From: Physcomitrium patens
Taxonomy: Eukaryota; Streptophyta; Bryopsida; Funariales; Funariaceae
Length of the DNA stretch: 64,000 bases
Assembly: GCF_000002425.4 (NCBI RefSeq)
Contig: NC_037261.1
Span: forward strand, 3,843,362-3,907,361
Direction: 5' to 3'
The notes under the pieces were generated by a model. That model was not told where the DNA came from. It did not search any database and saw nothing but the letters and a program-made list of their open reading frames with translations. The position numbers and the translations under genes were made by a program. This document shows positions 37,809 to 50,237 of this stretch, piece after piece; position 1 is the first letter of the stretch; the number at the start of each line of letters is the position of its first letter.

Positions 37809-38000
37809 CCACATACAAGCATGATTTGATTTTTATTAAACATTTTGAAATTCTGTTTCAAGAACCCTGTCTCAAACCTTCTTGATTCTCAAATTTTCTG
37901 ATATGTATGTATGTACATATATATATATATATATTTATATATATAAAGTGAAATCAAAAGCAAACAAACAAATTGTATCATGACACACATCATAGTGGAT
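31558..38000. other. AT-rich desert with (AT)n arrays
   Basis: About 6.4 kb with almost no open frames on either strand. (AT)n arrays occur at about 31967-32000, 32661-32699, 33123-33150, 33439-33482, 33916-33945, 35616-35654, 37073-37098, 37781-37808 and 37917-37934. A short purine-rich patch (gagaggga type) lies at 35028-35070. A possible gag zinc-knuckle relic at 35345-35386 suggests the desert is made of very old retroelements. No RNA gene seen. Confidence 0.6.
35345..35386 (+). mobile_element. Possible retroelement gag zinc-knuckle relic
   Basis: The frame reads YVNCHRDIDYFNKC followed by KKVK. The spacing fits a C-x2-C-x4-H-x4-C knuckle if the first Tyr was Cys (TGT to TAT) and the fifth residue after the second Cys was His. 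The basic tail after the last Cys also fits gag. Two of four ligands are changed, so this is suggestive only. Confidence 0.25.
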
Positions 38001-40604
38001 GAAGCAGAAACGCCTCAGTTGCAATAAGTAAAAAATAAATAAAATAGATGGGAAAATATTTGAGCATGTTGGAAGTAGAGTGAGTGACTAGTGAGTGGGG
38101 GAAGGAGGGGGGAGTGTGTGTGAACAATTAAAAGGGCAGAAAGAAGCAGCAGCACAGCCACCAAAAGCAGCACTGAAAGAAAGATGGGAAGGGAAGGAAG
38201 GGGCCAGGGAGACTTGTGAGTGAGTGAGTCTGTCTGAAAGCCAAATAGTAGTAGGCCAGGGGGTGGGGGTGGGCACTGGATGGTTAGCTGAATGCCTGAA
38301 TGACTTATTACTAAGGGAGGGGAGGGGAGGGGTGGGGGAGCTTCATCATCTTCTTCTTCTATGGAATCAGGGCCCATGATGCATCTCTTTCATGGAAACA
38401 TGGCCCACTTGAACCCCCCCCCCCCCCCCTGCCCATTAGAGAATGGAGTGTCTTTTTTGGTTGGCATGTTTCAAAAACATGATAGAAGTGTCATTAAATA
38501 GATGCTTCAAACTACATTGTTTATATTATCAACCACATTGAATCACATCCACATAGAAAGATGCTTCCACCCTTAGTTATTAGTGTTATATATTTTCCAA
38601 ACCTCAATATTGTTTATTTATTTTTTTTTTTTTTGTTAGTGTATCCCACAACCCAAGAGTCAAATCATCCCCTACAACTACAATTGGAGTTGATATGTAA
38701 AGAGTTATGCATGTAATCAACCAAGCACTACATTCAAAGTCCATCCATCCATCCATCGCTTCATGGGCTCCATGGCTCCCCACCAATTTCGGCATCTGGG
38801 GTTCCGGAGATTGTTCTGTTGCGGTGGATTTGATGCTCTCTTTTCCTGTCGAGGGGATGGCTTTGTTGTGGAGCATGAATCGTGGAGGAGCCGAGGTATT
38901 TAGTCTCGCTCAGTAGCAATCACGTCTCGTCGTTGCTTGTACCACCGATTCCGCGTCTGCACGCATCGTTGTTTACCTGGGGGAGCTTTCAAACCACCAA
39001 TGCGGAGTATATTGGTAGTCGCCCTCCCCCGTGCCCTCGATTTCAAAGTGGTGAGCTTGCTTCAAGACAAGTGCTTTTTGCCCCTGCTGATGGGTGCCCC
39101 CACTCCTGTATTGATGCTGCCATGGTGGCGCCTACGCTCACCCATTTATTTTACAATAAATATCTTTTAAGTAAATAAACATATGTTAGCTAGAAAACGT
39201 GCAGCCCTTGGTGGCGTGGACCTTTCGCAATGTGCAAGAGCCACTGCAGCAATGGAGCTGGGTTTTGTTTAATCGTTGGCTCTGTAATCCATCTCTACTT
39301 GTGAACCCAGTTGAAAATGACCCACATTCTTTTCCAAGCGTATAGAGTAAAGAAGAAGATATAAAAGGATATATGAATACACACACACACATATGTATAT
39401 GTCTATTATATAAGGCAGCTTGGGTACAAGATAAAGAGACAAAAAAGCCTTCTGATTGGCTGTAATACATATACAAGCGATGGCTGGGACCTTTCTACAC
39501 CTTCAAAAAAACTTGCAAGGTGCTTCTTACCCTCTTCGTTGGAAGAACAATTGCACTTGGATCCATGCTCCATTGCCAGCCAGGTCAAACATTGCAGCCT
39601 ACCACTTCTCAGTGGAAAGCAAGTGTGACAATGCAGCACATGTATCCCTGAGGATGGGGCATTACAAAATTGACAAGCTCTGCAGAATCAACAGAAACTG
39701 ACAATTGCTATGTCAGTTCTGAAATTCCTAGCGTCGGAGAGGTACTTATTACGATATTTCATCCCTCTGAATCTCGTCGTTGCAAGGATGCTTTGTGCTG
39801 CGCGAGTGGGGGCTGTTGGATAGGGCTTTCGCTGCAGCCACAGTATTAGTTGGACTTGACCAGGATTGAAATAGAAATTGGTCTGCAAGCTCACAGAAGA
39901 ACCATGTTCTCTAAAGCTGTGTGATGTTCGTGTTTCCTAACTGACTTTTGCAGATTCTGTTTATAGAGCACTGACATCAATTGCTGGTCTGTTGGCTGCG
40001 GCGATCCAGCTTGTGTGAAGTGTGAAATCATCTTTTAGTTTTGCGCTTCAAATGAATCCAAGATTAAGTTTATGTGCTGGATAGTAATGAATTGGAGCGC
40101 ATTTGCCACGGTTTTATATAGATCCTTGCTTTGAATATGCATGTCTTCTAAGATGTTCGGGGACGTCGTCATATTACAGGGCATTTGAAATAAGCAAATT
40201 CGCCGAGGTTTCGAATAAGAAAAGAAAAAATACAAGAAAGGCTTTCGCTGCCGACAAAGGCCACGTGCCTCCTGTCACAACTTTTCCATGAAGAATCACC
40301 ACTAAACACGGTGCAGTATTACATACTGTTGCTGCATGTCAATCTCGGCATGACGATGCCTTGAATAGACAGATAAATAAGAGCTTGTTTAGATTGTGAA
40401 TTACATGGATGTCAACGGGATGTCAAAAACACAAGGAAATCCGAAAGCGTGAAAACAAAAAGAAAATAGAAAACAATTGAGGGTTACATCGGCTCCTGTT
40501 GATAGCCACAGATTCGTTGTTCTCTTTCACAATTTCTCACCAGGTAGTGTAAGATACCTCGAATTTCACTTTTGGTATGGCCTTCCAGACTTTCACTCAT
40601 TTAC
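38001..40604. other. Mixed-composition region, no supported gene
   Basis: Positions 38080-38370 are purine-rich (gggagg/gaagg) and include a 16-base poly-C (38414-38429). Positions 38740-39180 and 39450-40300 have gene-like composition, but only short frames. A minus-strand stretch open for about 50 codons, read downward from near 40340 with residues LVVILHGKVVTGGTWPLSAA, might be a last exon of the gene at 40605-43170; I could not join it in phase. Confidence 0.4.
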
Positions 40605-43170
40605 GCAATCGACTGACAGATGCCGGGCGTCGCTGCACGATCACACCTCCGGTAAGCATTGAGCGCATTTGATGTTCACCAAGCACTAGGTTCAGTGACA
40701 CTGGTTTTCTTCTCGGACAGAAAACGCAAGGGGGTGTGCGGAAGGGATACTGACTCCAGTTTGAACGACTGAATTTTTTCCAGGGTACGAAGATTTTGTT
40801 GGGCAGAGAGCATTGCCAGAGACTCATCTGCAAAAATCATAGAAAAATACAATAACCTATCTCAACATTCTATTATTGAGATGTGACAAAAAGCATCATG
40901 GCGTTAATGAGTAGTGAATACTAATCACGGGCTCAATGATACCTGTTGTCGAGTCTTGCAGGGCGATTGTACGTCGGAAGCCAATTGCATAACTGCAGTT
41001 GCGTCCCACAATTTTGGTTAGTCTCGGGCTTTTGTCAGAGCTATAAAAACCATGGTAGCGATGCCTGGATGTCAGCTGACAAACTTGTACCCCAGGCATT
41101 CAAACTTTTTGTGTACTGCGCTTGTATGATTCATTGTGAGGCTCAGGTACATGGAACATGCCGAACGATACATGGAACCATACTGGGAATGATTCCTCTT
41201 TTATAGTTGAAGTCTATATGTTTGAGAGCGAGATGTTGGCAAGGATTGTTAATGAGCCCTCGCTGTTGCCGGTCTCATCATTAGCCTGTTTCAAAATTTT
41301 GTTTACCCTGGACAGAATGGAGCCATGGAGTAGTACTCTAAGAGTGTGGATAACAGATCTCTTTTCACAAATGTGGGTGTGGCGGTGATTACGATCATGT
41401 CTGTTGGTGCATGCAGAACATCAGACAAGTATCTCACTGAATGGATGTTTCAATGACTTTGCCCACATAATGTGGTAAAATCTTCGTTTCCATGGTGAAG
41501 GAACTTCACGTTATGGTCTTCATACCCCACGGCATCCGCTGCGTTGCACATCACACACTGTTCAGGGCTGCTATCACACAAGAAAAAAGGCTGAGTATGG
41601 CCCAGTTGTCGCAATTAACTGAACCGGACCTCGACTTCACTTCTGCATGGCAGCCTCAAAGCTTTTTTTTAATCCTCCGAGCAGGCTCTTGAATATTTGC
41701 TCGACAAAAGACCGGGTAGTACTGAATTTCAAACATCCAGGAATTGTCAAGAAAACTACCTGGAGAAGGCTACAGGAGTCTGCATGCAGGACACTTGATG
41801 CGAGGATCTTAGGTATCAATTACGCTTTTAGTAAATGTTCGTTAACTAAAAGCACGAGTGCAGCAAGAGGCCATGAGGATTGATACATTTTTGACGACTT
41901 CAGTAATTGCTTCTCTGAATGTGGGTATGTATCTCCAGAGCAATCCTCTGCAACGCATTGCAAAATGTATTGAGTAATGTTTTGCAAACTGATCATAGGA
42001 AAAGATGAGCCAAAGCAAGGAGCACAAGTAGAGATCAAAACGTATACCTTGACAGTCGTTCTTGGCAAATCAACCTTGTGCTTGTTGGGGGGCAAGCAAC
42101 ACTATTGAAATCGTGGCTGCTTTTTATACAATTTCTTGCAGGCACTCGGAAGTAGTGATGAATTCCACGAAAACCAGGCCATACATCGACCTTATCGCTG
42201 CTTTTGTACGTGGATCTTTCGTATGTGAAACACTACCTAGCACAATTCGTCAACCGTGACACATCTAACGAGTATTCTAATCTGTTTCGAAATGTGCTCC
42301 ACATAACCTTGACTTACGAGATGAGAAATTCTCCTTCAGACTCTCGACTCCGGACACTCAAGGTCACATTCTTTGAGCTCTCTAAGGGTGCTCTGCACTC
42401 ACAAGTCAGCAGCAGCAAATAACTCATTATTAATTATTCTTACCGGTCCAACGTCACCAAACTCATGCAATCGACACTACGTGAGGCGTTGTTCCGATGC
42501 TTGGTTCACCTGATTCTCTTGGTTGACAGTCGTTCTTGGCACACTGGTGGAACCTGTGGTCAGAATATGCGATGGGGTGCCACCGTAACCGGAATTATTT
42601 ATCCTCCGTTTAAATACCGTTATGAGTTTATCGGGGGTAACCGTCTTTGGAGTGTTCCTAGCGCACCCAATGTGTGGAGTTTCGCAGCTCCGCTCGTTTT
42701 AAAACCACAGTGCAGGTGAGCCTCTTACAAAGGCTTTCCTTGATGCTATTTGTCTAAAGACACAAGCACCTTCCGCAAATCATATTCCAGACTTCAAGAG
42801 AAGGTTCTGTCTCTGGGCTGTAAATTAATTAAAATCAATACACGAAAACTTTGTGCGCCATGATTTCTTACATTCGCGAGAAGCCATAGCTCGAGAGTTT
42901 AACGAATGTTATGGTCTATGATACACGGTAGCAAATGCGAGGAATAGGCACCAGGCTGCATTCAGCTCAGAAAGGTCGAAATCAGCTTGCACTGTGAGTG
43001 ATCGTCGTCCGGAGCACATCATGTAACACCGCAATTTGGGGAGTCGTGAGAGAAAATGGCGAATGGCCACACAACTGCGTAGTGGGGAGCGACGACTCTT
43101 GCCGAAATTCAAGTTCGATAGTTTGTGTCAATTGCCGTCGACGTTGTGGTGCTGGAGGGCTTGGCATCAT
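40605..43170 (-). CDS. Intron-rich gene of unknown function
   Basis: Found by chaining short exons with matching splice phase. Minus-strand exons: a start exon from ATG 43170 (MMPSPPAPQRRRQL), then 42817-42770, 42553-42510, 42390-42318, 42281-42237, 42197-42048, 41947-41887, 41779-41760, 41721-41641, 41570-41458, 41400-41307, 40992-40943, 40827-40680 and 40632-40605. From 42817 on, all 13 exons join without a stop, about 318 aa. Residues seen include VTLSVRSRESEGEFLIS, LLWRYIPTFREAITEVVKN, SFVEQIFKSLLGGLKKSFEA, a C-x2-C (EQCVMCNAAD), FLHHGNEDFTTLCGQ, MIVITATPTFVKRDLLSTLL and LAMLSAQQNLRTLEKIQSF. The order of charged helices and one hydrophobic strand (MIVITATP) suggests an alpha/beta domain. 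I do not recognise the family. The junction of the start exon with 42817 and the 3' end are unresolved. Confidence 0.6.
42049..42067 (+). repeat. 19-bp direct repeat, copy 1
   Basis: ttgacagtcgttcttggca, identical to 42523-42541. Both copies fall in predicted exons of the minus-strand unknown gene but are read in different frames. Confidence 0.8.
42523..42541 (+). repeat. 19-bp direct repeat, copy 2
   Basis: Second copy of the 19-mer at 42049-42067, 474 bp away. Confidence 0.8.
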
Positions 43171-44006
43171 GGTGGCTCAAAAAGAAGACGTCCTGCTAAA
43201 GGATGGGAAGAGTGAGCTCGACCTTGGAATTGAGAGGAGTATCCGTCGCTGTGAAGATCTTCTTTCCATGGTCCCAATCTCTTTGCAATCCACATTTGCT
43301 GATGGTATTTCACACCCAACCTCCATTCTGACGCATAATCTGTTCGCATTATGACAGTAGGTTTTAAGGCAATTTCATGGTCGTGATATAAAAAACGATT
43401 TGTATATTTCCCCTGTTAAGTTGCTCCCCTATTGAAAAAATATTTGGGGCTTTTCCTTATGTTCTGCGGTTCACAAACTTACGAGGTTATTAGAGCGGGA
43501 TTATTAAAACCCACAACTGGAATACTCAATAGCTGTGTAGCTACACTTGTCCTTCACCCTGACTTCATCTTTTGTTGTACTCGAATTAGTTGGCTGTCGT
43601 AGAAGGAAAACCTCTGAAGCTTTCCTCAGCCCAATTGCTATGTAGCTTGAAAAAGACAAGTTGGGGTAGCTTTGGTGAGCAGTATTGACTAAAAAACACG
43701 AAATACACATTGTGTAGGAGCATTCAAGAGAGTTTCGCTCAGAAAAGATGTGGCAGTACCGCAGTTCGAGAGCAAATTAAGCGGACTGGAGTTTGAGTGG
43801 ACAAGGAACATGGGGCTTCTCAGCGGCATGAATCCTTCCACGGCATGAAGCAACCTATGACCTGTTTTCCATCACCATGAACAATCTCTTTGGTATCTTG
43901 GACTAGTTTTGAATTTTCTTTGTTTCGTGTGCAAGTTCAACTGGGTCATCCTTGAAATAGCGGACGCATTAAAGAGAAATGAAATGAAAGGTAAAATGTG
44001 GTGCAG

Positions 44007-47000
44007 GTGGATGAATCCGACACACGAAGTATTGACGATTCGGCCTTTTCGGAGAAACTTTTGGAGAAGCCTCAGAATCGAATGTTGATATCAGCACCGT
44101 CAAAATCCACAAGCAATTCATCACTATCCAGTCAGCAGGTCAACTGTACACCACTGCAGGGTGGAGTTAGAGGCGCAACCGATGAGGTATTTCTTAAGAA
44201 GATTCACGTTAAAAGACGGTGCGCTCGCAGCAATGACGGACTGCACACCGTCAGTGCTTCAGAAGATTGGACAGTTAATTTTTCTGAGACATCAGGGACT
44301 ACCACCTCTACTTCTCTGAGTGGAACCCAGAATGACCACGGCGTTGAATTCGCGAGGGTAAGCATAACCACGACCTTCTCCTTCCGCATGCATGTTCTCC
44401 TTTGCCTCGAACTTTGCTGGGTCCTAACACTACCGTCAACACCTGCAGAACTAAAACTTAAAGTGCAGGATACTAGTTCATCCAAGAAGGACGCTGGTTG
44501 TGGAATTCTAAATTCGTATCACCTAACCAGCTGATTATGAAAACGTATTTTTGAATGCAGGTCGAAGGTGCCAAAGAATCCTCTCCAAATAAGGAAAGTG
44601 AGAAGCAAACAAAAAGTGGAATGGGGTCGTCATTTAGAATGGAGAAAAACGACAAGAAAACTTTCCTAATTTGCGGTGAAGCGGTTCAAATGGAAGATGT
44701 GTCCCAACTTAAACCGCATCTACCGTCAAAAACGGTCAGTCCAACTGTAAGTCCCGATCCAGCAGCTCAATGGCCTAATCCAACCCTCTGTCATTGCGTC
44801 CAGTAGGACTAGTTTTATAATGCCACGAGCACTGCTCGGCAACGTTTTTTTTTTTTTTTTTTCTGGCGTTTTTAAGTGTGAAATTATTCCTCAAAGATAT
44901 CATAATTATGTATGTACCTTGTTTAATGCCGAGATTTGAAACTTTTACTTTCAGGAAGGGGGTGAGGCAGAAAAACTTGGTACAAGAAAAGTTGGCATAT
45001 CCATGCACTCGAACACAAGCAGAAGCTCTGAGGGAACGTTCGAGGCTCCCTGTTTCACGAGTACGAGTCCAAAGAATTGTGAAGAGGCTTGGGAGTGGCT
45101 TGACAAGCGTTCTAATGTTCAGAATATATTGCCATCTGATCTCAATTATGAAGGTGCAGAAGCTGGGAAACATGGTTGAATGAGAAATAGGCGTTGTTGT
45201 CAGCATCACTTCATTCCCAAACTTAAGTGTTCGAATCTTAATTTTGAGAGACGCAGTTGGAAGTTCAGTTCTCAGAGTTCTGTGAAAGGAGGCTTCCAGC
45301 TTCTCTTGTTTAACATCACGGAACTGATGTTTCTCATGACACTTCGCGACCTACTAGAGGGGACCAAATAATTGTGAAGCTGTTAACTAATGGCTGGGAT
45401 ATTTTAAACCTGGACCACAACCATGGAACCAAAAGTTGAACATGCACCTCAATTGGGCTGTATGCAGGAGGCATCATACATGAAACTAATCTTGAAACCT
45501 CAGATAAGAAAGTTCAGCATTTACTGCGGCCACGGTTGCAATCCGATGGAAAAATCCTAGATCAGTTGCATCTGTCTCTCAAGTCTGCTGAAAAGACAGC
45601 CACATTAAAACCAGTAAGTGAACGTTACCAAGAAAAAAATGTCTTATAACTTTTGACACGTGATACAACCGGAAGGTCCCTTCAGACATTACTTGTTTTG
45701 CCACATCTGAGAGGTAACTAATTCAAAGTGACCTTTCGTGTGGTAATGATGCAGAGAGGAACCACAACCAATTCAAGACGGACGCAGGAAATGCCTGCGA
45801 TGGACAGAGCAATTAGTAACCAGCTTAAAATCCTTCAACTAAGCTTTTTAGTGAAATCCTCTAGTTATTGTCTGATGCGTTTGAGAAGCTGTATATAGGT
45901 TTGTAATGAAACTGAATGGGCCCTGGTTCGTCTGATGGAGTCATTTCAATATCAGGTTAAGGAATGCCGGCTCTTTGAATTTTTCTCATTTTAGAAATGT
46001 GCTTGTGGTAAGGGTGCCAAGACGGAAGGCAAACTTTGTCCAGAGAATCACATAAATTGGGCACTACAGATGGGAAACTAAAAACCCACGTTGCAGCGAT
46101 GGTAATATATATAAAACCTCGGTTTCCCGCATTGTACACCTAGTTCCTTAATTTTCGGTTGTTGCTATGACGGTTACATGATTACGGAGAAGATCATGCT
46201 GCTTTGATCAAAAGTAAAATTCACCAATGCGTCTTGTGTGCAATGGGGTGCCAAATCCAGGCAAGGCTCAGGCGGCTGGCAAAACCTCGAACTGCACTAC
46301 ATCAGCGGTGTGCACAAATCAGAGCTTTGAAGGAAGAAGAACAGATGTCTGAGTGCTCGTTTAAGGTACATGTAATCAAAAAAAAAAAAAAAAAAAAAAA
46401 AAACACTTCTCAGCCTTGTGATCCAATAATGTATCTGAATTTTGAGTAAAATTTTATTGTTGTGATTTTGAAAGCCAGGAATTGAATAATTTTATATTTG
46501 AGTTTTGTACAGCCTAATGTGGGAAGGAGACCGAGTCCTGGCTCACCACTATTGGTGCCCATCTTTGATCGCATTGGTGAGATGAAACAGCGAATTGAAC
46601 TCCGGAAACGAGTATGTGACTTCCCAATCTTACGTTGTGATAGTCTTTTTTCCTTGTTGAAAGTTGACAAGTAATGATGTGATAAAAATACAATCATTAC
46701 TTGCTCATTGATTGTTTTTGGAATACATTACACCCATGTTGAGAATGAGCAATTCAATGGGATGTGAAACTGCAGGCACGAAAAATTATAGAAAAGGAGG
46801 AATTGGAACAGTGTTCTTTCAGGCCAAAAATCAACTTAACCTCGGTGTACCTGGATAAGGAGGCATATCAGCCCATTCAAGAGCGACTTCAAGAGCTTCT
46901 GGTAACGCTCTCAGCTTCAAGTGCATGACGATAGAAGTCCTAATATGGTTAGCACGAACAGCCAATTTCATGCGAAGGAATCAACTTCAAACGATGTGAT

Positions 47001-49937
47001 GGAAGAGAGTAAACTTATGTGCACTCGTTCAACTTAGGAAAGCTTACTTTTTGTCATTCTGAATATAGAGGAAAAGGCATGAAAGAATTGCTTTAGCACG
47101 AGCCCAAGATGCTAAAGAAAAAGGACTCACTTTCAAGCCCGCCATTAACAGAAAATCTGTTCGCCTATTCAAGCAGGTTATCTTAAATCACCCCCATTTC
47201 ATTAGCTCTCCTTCATGACGTTCATGTGGATAATCTACTGACTACTCGATATTCATCTAATAATTTTCAGATTTTTGTTTAAATTATAAATGTCTTCTCT
47301 TCTTTGAACCTTCTTAATAAACCGGTCGCTTCGATCTTTGACCTCATTACATTATCTGAATTCTTCTCGTCTATGCTCTAAAGTTAACCATTTTCATGTG
47401 AAGCATAATTCATGAGCAGTTAACAAATGTTTTGAATTTGTGATTTCTGTCCTCGTTTGTCAAACACGTCACAAAAAACTCTGATATTGTCATTAGAGCT
47501 GCTTATGCATCGAGTTTAAACTAAAGACTCACTTGTCCCATGCTCAGAAAGGTTTGGAAGCGATCAAAGTTTCCGATCGTTTGTCCAGCAGCACACCATC
47601 TCCGTCCGATGGACATGGAGACTGTCGGGTACATTCTCATGCCAGACTTGGTCATAAATTCTTCATGACAAGGTTGCACGAGATTAAAATGTCGTCGGAA
47701 GGAATGGATAGTTGCCTAAGTTACCCTCCGGCCACTTCGGCCCTCTCCTGATCGTGATTTACTGTGCGTGTGCGTGGTCCATTAATCTGAATTCAAGCGT
47801 TACATAACTACTTACAATGAGTATGCTTCGCAGGCAAGAAAGTACAGGCCAAAGGATGAGTGCACGTTCGCCCCAGAGATAAACCCCAACACGGATTATA
47901 TACTGTCCGGGTCTGCACTCGACGGATTTAGCTTTTTGACGCGTCAGCAACAATTCCTGCGTAGACTTGAGCAAAGGAAGGTTAGTGGCTTCTAGATGTA
48001 GCAGGTTCCTGACATCAACTTATCAGCCGTAAACAATAATGCACCGTCATGCTTTTTCTTCTAGAATTAAAGAAAACATCACGACTTATCCGACTGAATC
48101 AAGAGGAAGGATTGATGAAGTTTAAATACACAACGCAGAAGCAGAAGGAGATGGAACTGCCCTGCGGTCACACATTCCGGCCCAACATTGGAAATGCGTC
48201 TATGATTCTACAATGTTCTACTCTGCAAGATGGCAATGAGAAAACGCTTAATGAGAGATTGGAACGACTTTCTCATAGAGACAATCAACGACGTTATTAC
48301 ATTCGCCAAAAGATTTCAGTAAGTATTCTACTCTCATTAAGTGTCTTCACATCTTCAGCATAATCCCAGAATAGCCAACCACAATAACATTAAATTAAGG
48401 ATCTTTAAAAATGAGCAGTGCGAGCGAAGGCAACCTATATTGTAATGTTGCTGAAGAACCTCGATCTCATGAATTCTGGTTGGAACAAAATGCAGGATAA
48501 CTACTACTCGCAATTCAAGTTCCAACCAAAGATTGATCAAATGTCAAAGATTCTTTCTGCATCTACAAACCTACATGAACTTTACAAGGTTAAGCAATTG
48601 CTCATTCCTCGTGTGTGGGTCTTTCCGACAGGAGTATACATGTATGTATGGAGAGTACATCAAGGGTAATCATTTACTGATAAAGACGTGTCTGTTAACA
48701 TGCAAACAGAATGAGAAAGGTAAGCGGACAAAGGAAGCACTTCAACAAGCTGCAGAGCAAGAATTTGTGCAAACGTGCACTTTCCATCCTGAGGTGAATA
48801 TTTCCCTCACAAAAATTGTGACACTGATTACAACCAAGATAATCCTTGGTTTTATGATTGCTTTCAGAGGTGTCGTTGAGCTTAAGCCATGGTGCGAGCA
48901 ACCGTTGCCAAGTACTAATATTTGTGGCTTGGTGAACTCAGGTAAACACACGTAAATCAGCAATCTCAGTGGATAGTGTTCTTCGAAATCGTCGGAAGTT
49001 TCGCGAGGTAACATCATCTCGCCTGTCCATTATTCAATAATCTCATGGGCATTCTCGACTAATGAATAGCTCTAGGAGCAGTGTAGTGTGTGCTCCGCTT
49101 CATTCCAGTTCTACTGAACATAGTAGAAAGTACGGTGGAAAATCTTAACATTGTTAGAAGAGTTTTCTGAGTGTCATGCTGTACGTTCCAAAATTACGGC
49201 AGTTTGGTGATTGAAACCTGAGGCATGGTTAGCTCTTCCCGATTTTATGACGTGTTAACGAGCGGAGCAGGAGTCAGCAGTGACTGAATCGAAACCAAGT
49301 CAAAATATTCCTATTATTTGACGAGCACTGAAGTCAGTACACGGGTTCGCCATGGCAGGATAAAGCGAAGAACTTTGAACAGCTCCGGTTGCAGATGGAG
49401 ATGCAGGAGGTCAAGGAATGCACATTTAAACCTGATGTTCATCCAGTGCCTCCCAAAGAAAAAGAACCAGTGGTTATCAAAGGCTTGGGACGCCATCTAG
49501 AGCTCCAGGATCTAGCCAAACAAATGAAGAAGGAGCAGGAAGAATGGGAGCGCAAAGTCTTCCTTACCCGTGTAAATGAATTACCTTTCGCTTTCAGAGT
49601 TCTTAAATTGGCGTGGAAAAAACTTAGCAGTTGACATGGTCCCAATCGAACACTAAACAAACTAACACATGTGTGATGGTGACAACAGGTACATGATTTG
49701 CCAAAACGACAGTACACAATACCTAAGCCATTCACTCTTCATAGTGGACGCACTACTCAGAAGGTTACAGCACCACAAAATGACATCAACAACCTTCCAG
49801 CCACACCAAAGACCATATGCTCGAGTGGGTCAGATCATGCTGAAAGCGACGGTAACACCAAAATAGATAGTTGCAGTAACATGTCAATATGCACTTCCTC
49901 TTGTGAGAAAAGAGAAACAGAGTGCAATACCTTGTAA
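44007..49937 (+). CDS. C-x-F-x-P-x-I repeat protein, function unknown (5' end open)
   Basis: Exons as read: 44007-44357, 44561-44746, 44955-45153, 45468-45613, 45755-about 45815, an exon ending at 46365, 46513-46611, 46776-46901, 47069-47176, 47548-47628, 47834-47980, 48073-48318, 48496-48588, 48710-48793, 48942-49007, 49359-49571 and 49689-49937 (TAA). Most junctions are phase 0. The N-terminal 250 residues are Ser/Thr-rich and look disordered. The C-terminal half holds about eight copies of a short motif, nearly one per exon: ECSFK/P, EQCSFRPKIN, GLTFKPAIN, ECTFAPEIN, CGHTFRPNI, FKFQPKID, CTFHPE/VN and KECTFKPDV, separated by charged helical linkers (ERLQELL, RRLEQRK, RNRRKFRE, LAKQMKKEQEEWERK). 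No catalytic domain seen. The first coding exon is upstream; an ATG at 43169 is a candidate. Such motifs occur in proteins of ciliated protists as I recall, so a role in the sperm flagellum is a guess. Confidence 0.75.
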
Positions 49938-50237
49938 CTTTAACGATTAGGATAGCTGTGTTGCACTTCCAACTTCTGGCACGTTTTAGTCACCAATGCA
50001 TAGAGAATAGTACCATCTTTGCTGAGTTCGCACTATTTACAGCATGGATCTCCTGTGGAGGATAGCCAAAAAAAAAACAAACCACAAAGAAAAGAAAAGA
50101 AAAGGTAAAAAATTTTAAAATATAGAAAAAAAGAGTATATGGTGAAGGGACGATTTCTCCAACTTAAATAGCATGTATTCAGACCATACCAATTCAAGTA
50201 CCTCCAGACTGGAAGCCCAAATCTGCAGCAGATAATA

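Noticed and set aside
31558..38000. CRISPR-like or satellite array in the AT-rich desert
   Set aside because: The repeats are simple (AT)n microsatellites of varied length without spaced unique units.
38015..38377. 120-codon minus-strand frame with Pro and Leu runs
   Set aside because: It is the translation of a purine-rich low-complexity tract; no domain and no splice support.
40605..43170. Resemblance of GQNMIVITATPTFVKRDLL to the Iml1/DEPDC5 N-terminal region
   Set aside because: Only a short hydrophobic strand and a few residues agree; the surrounding exons do not follow the Iml1 pattern, so no name was given.
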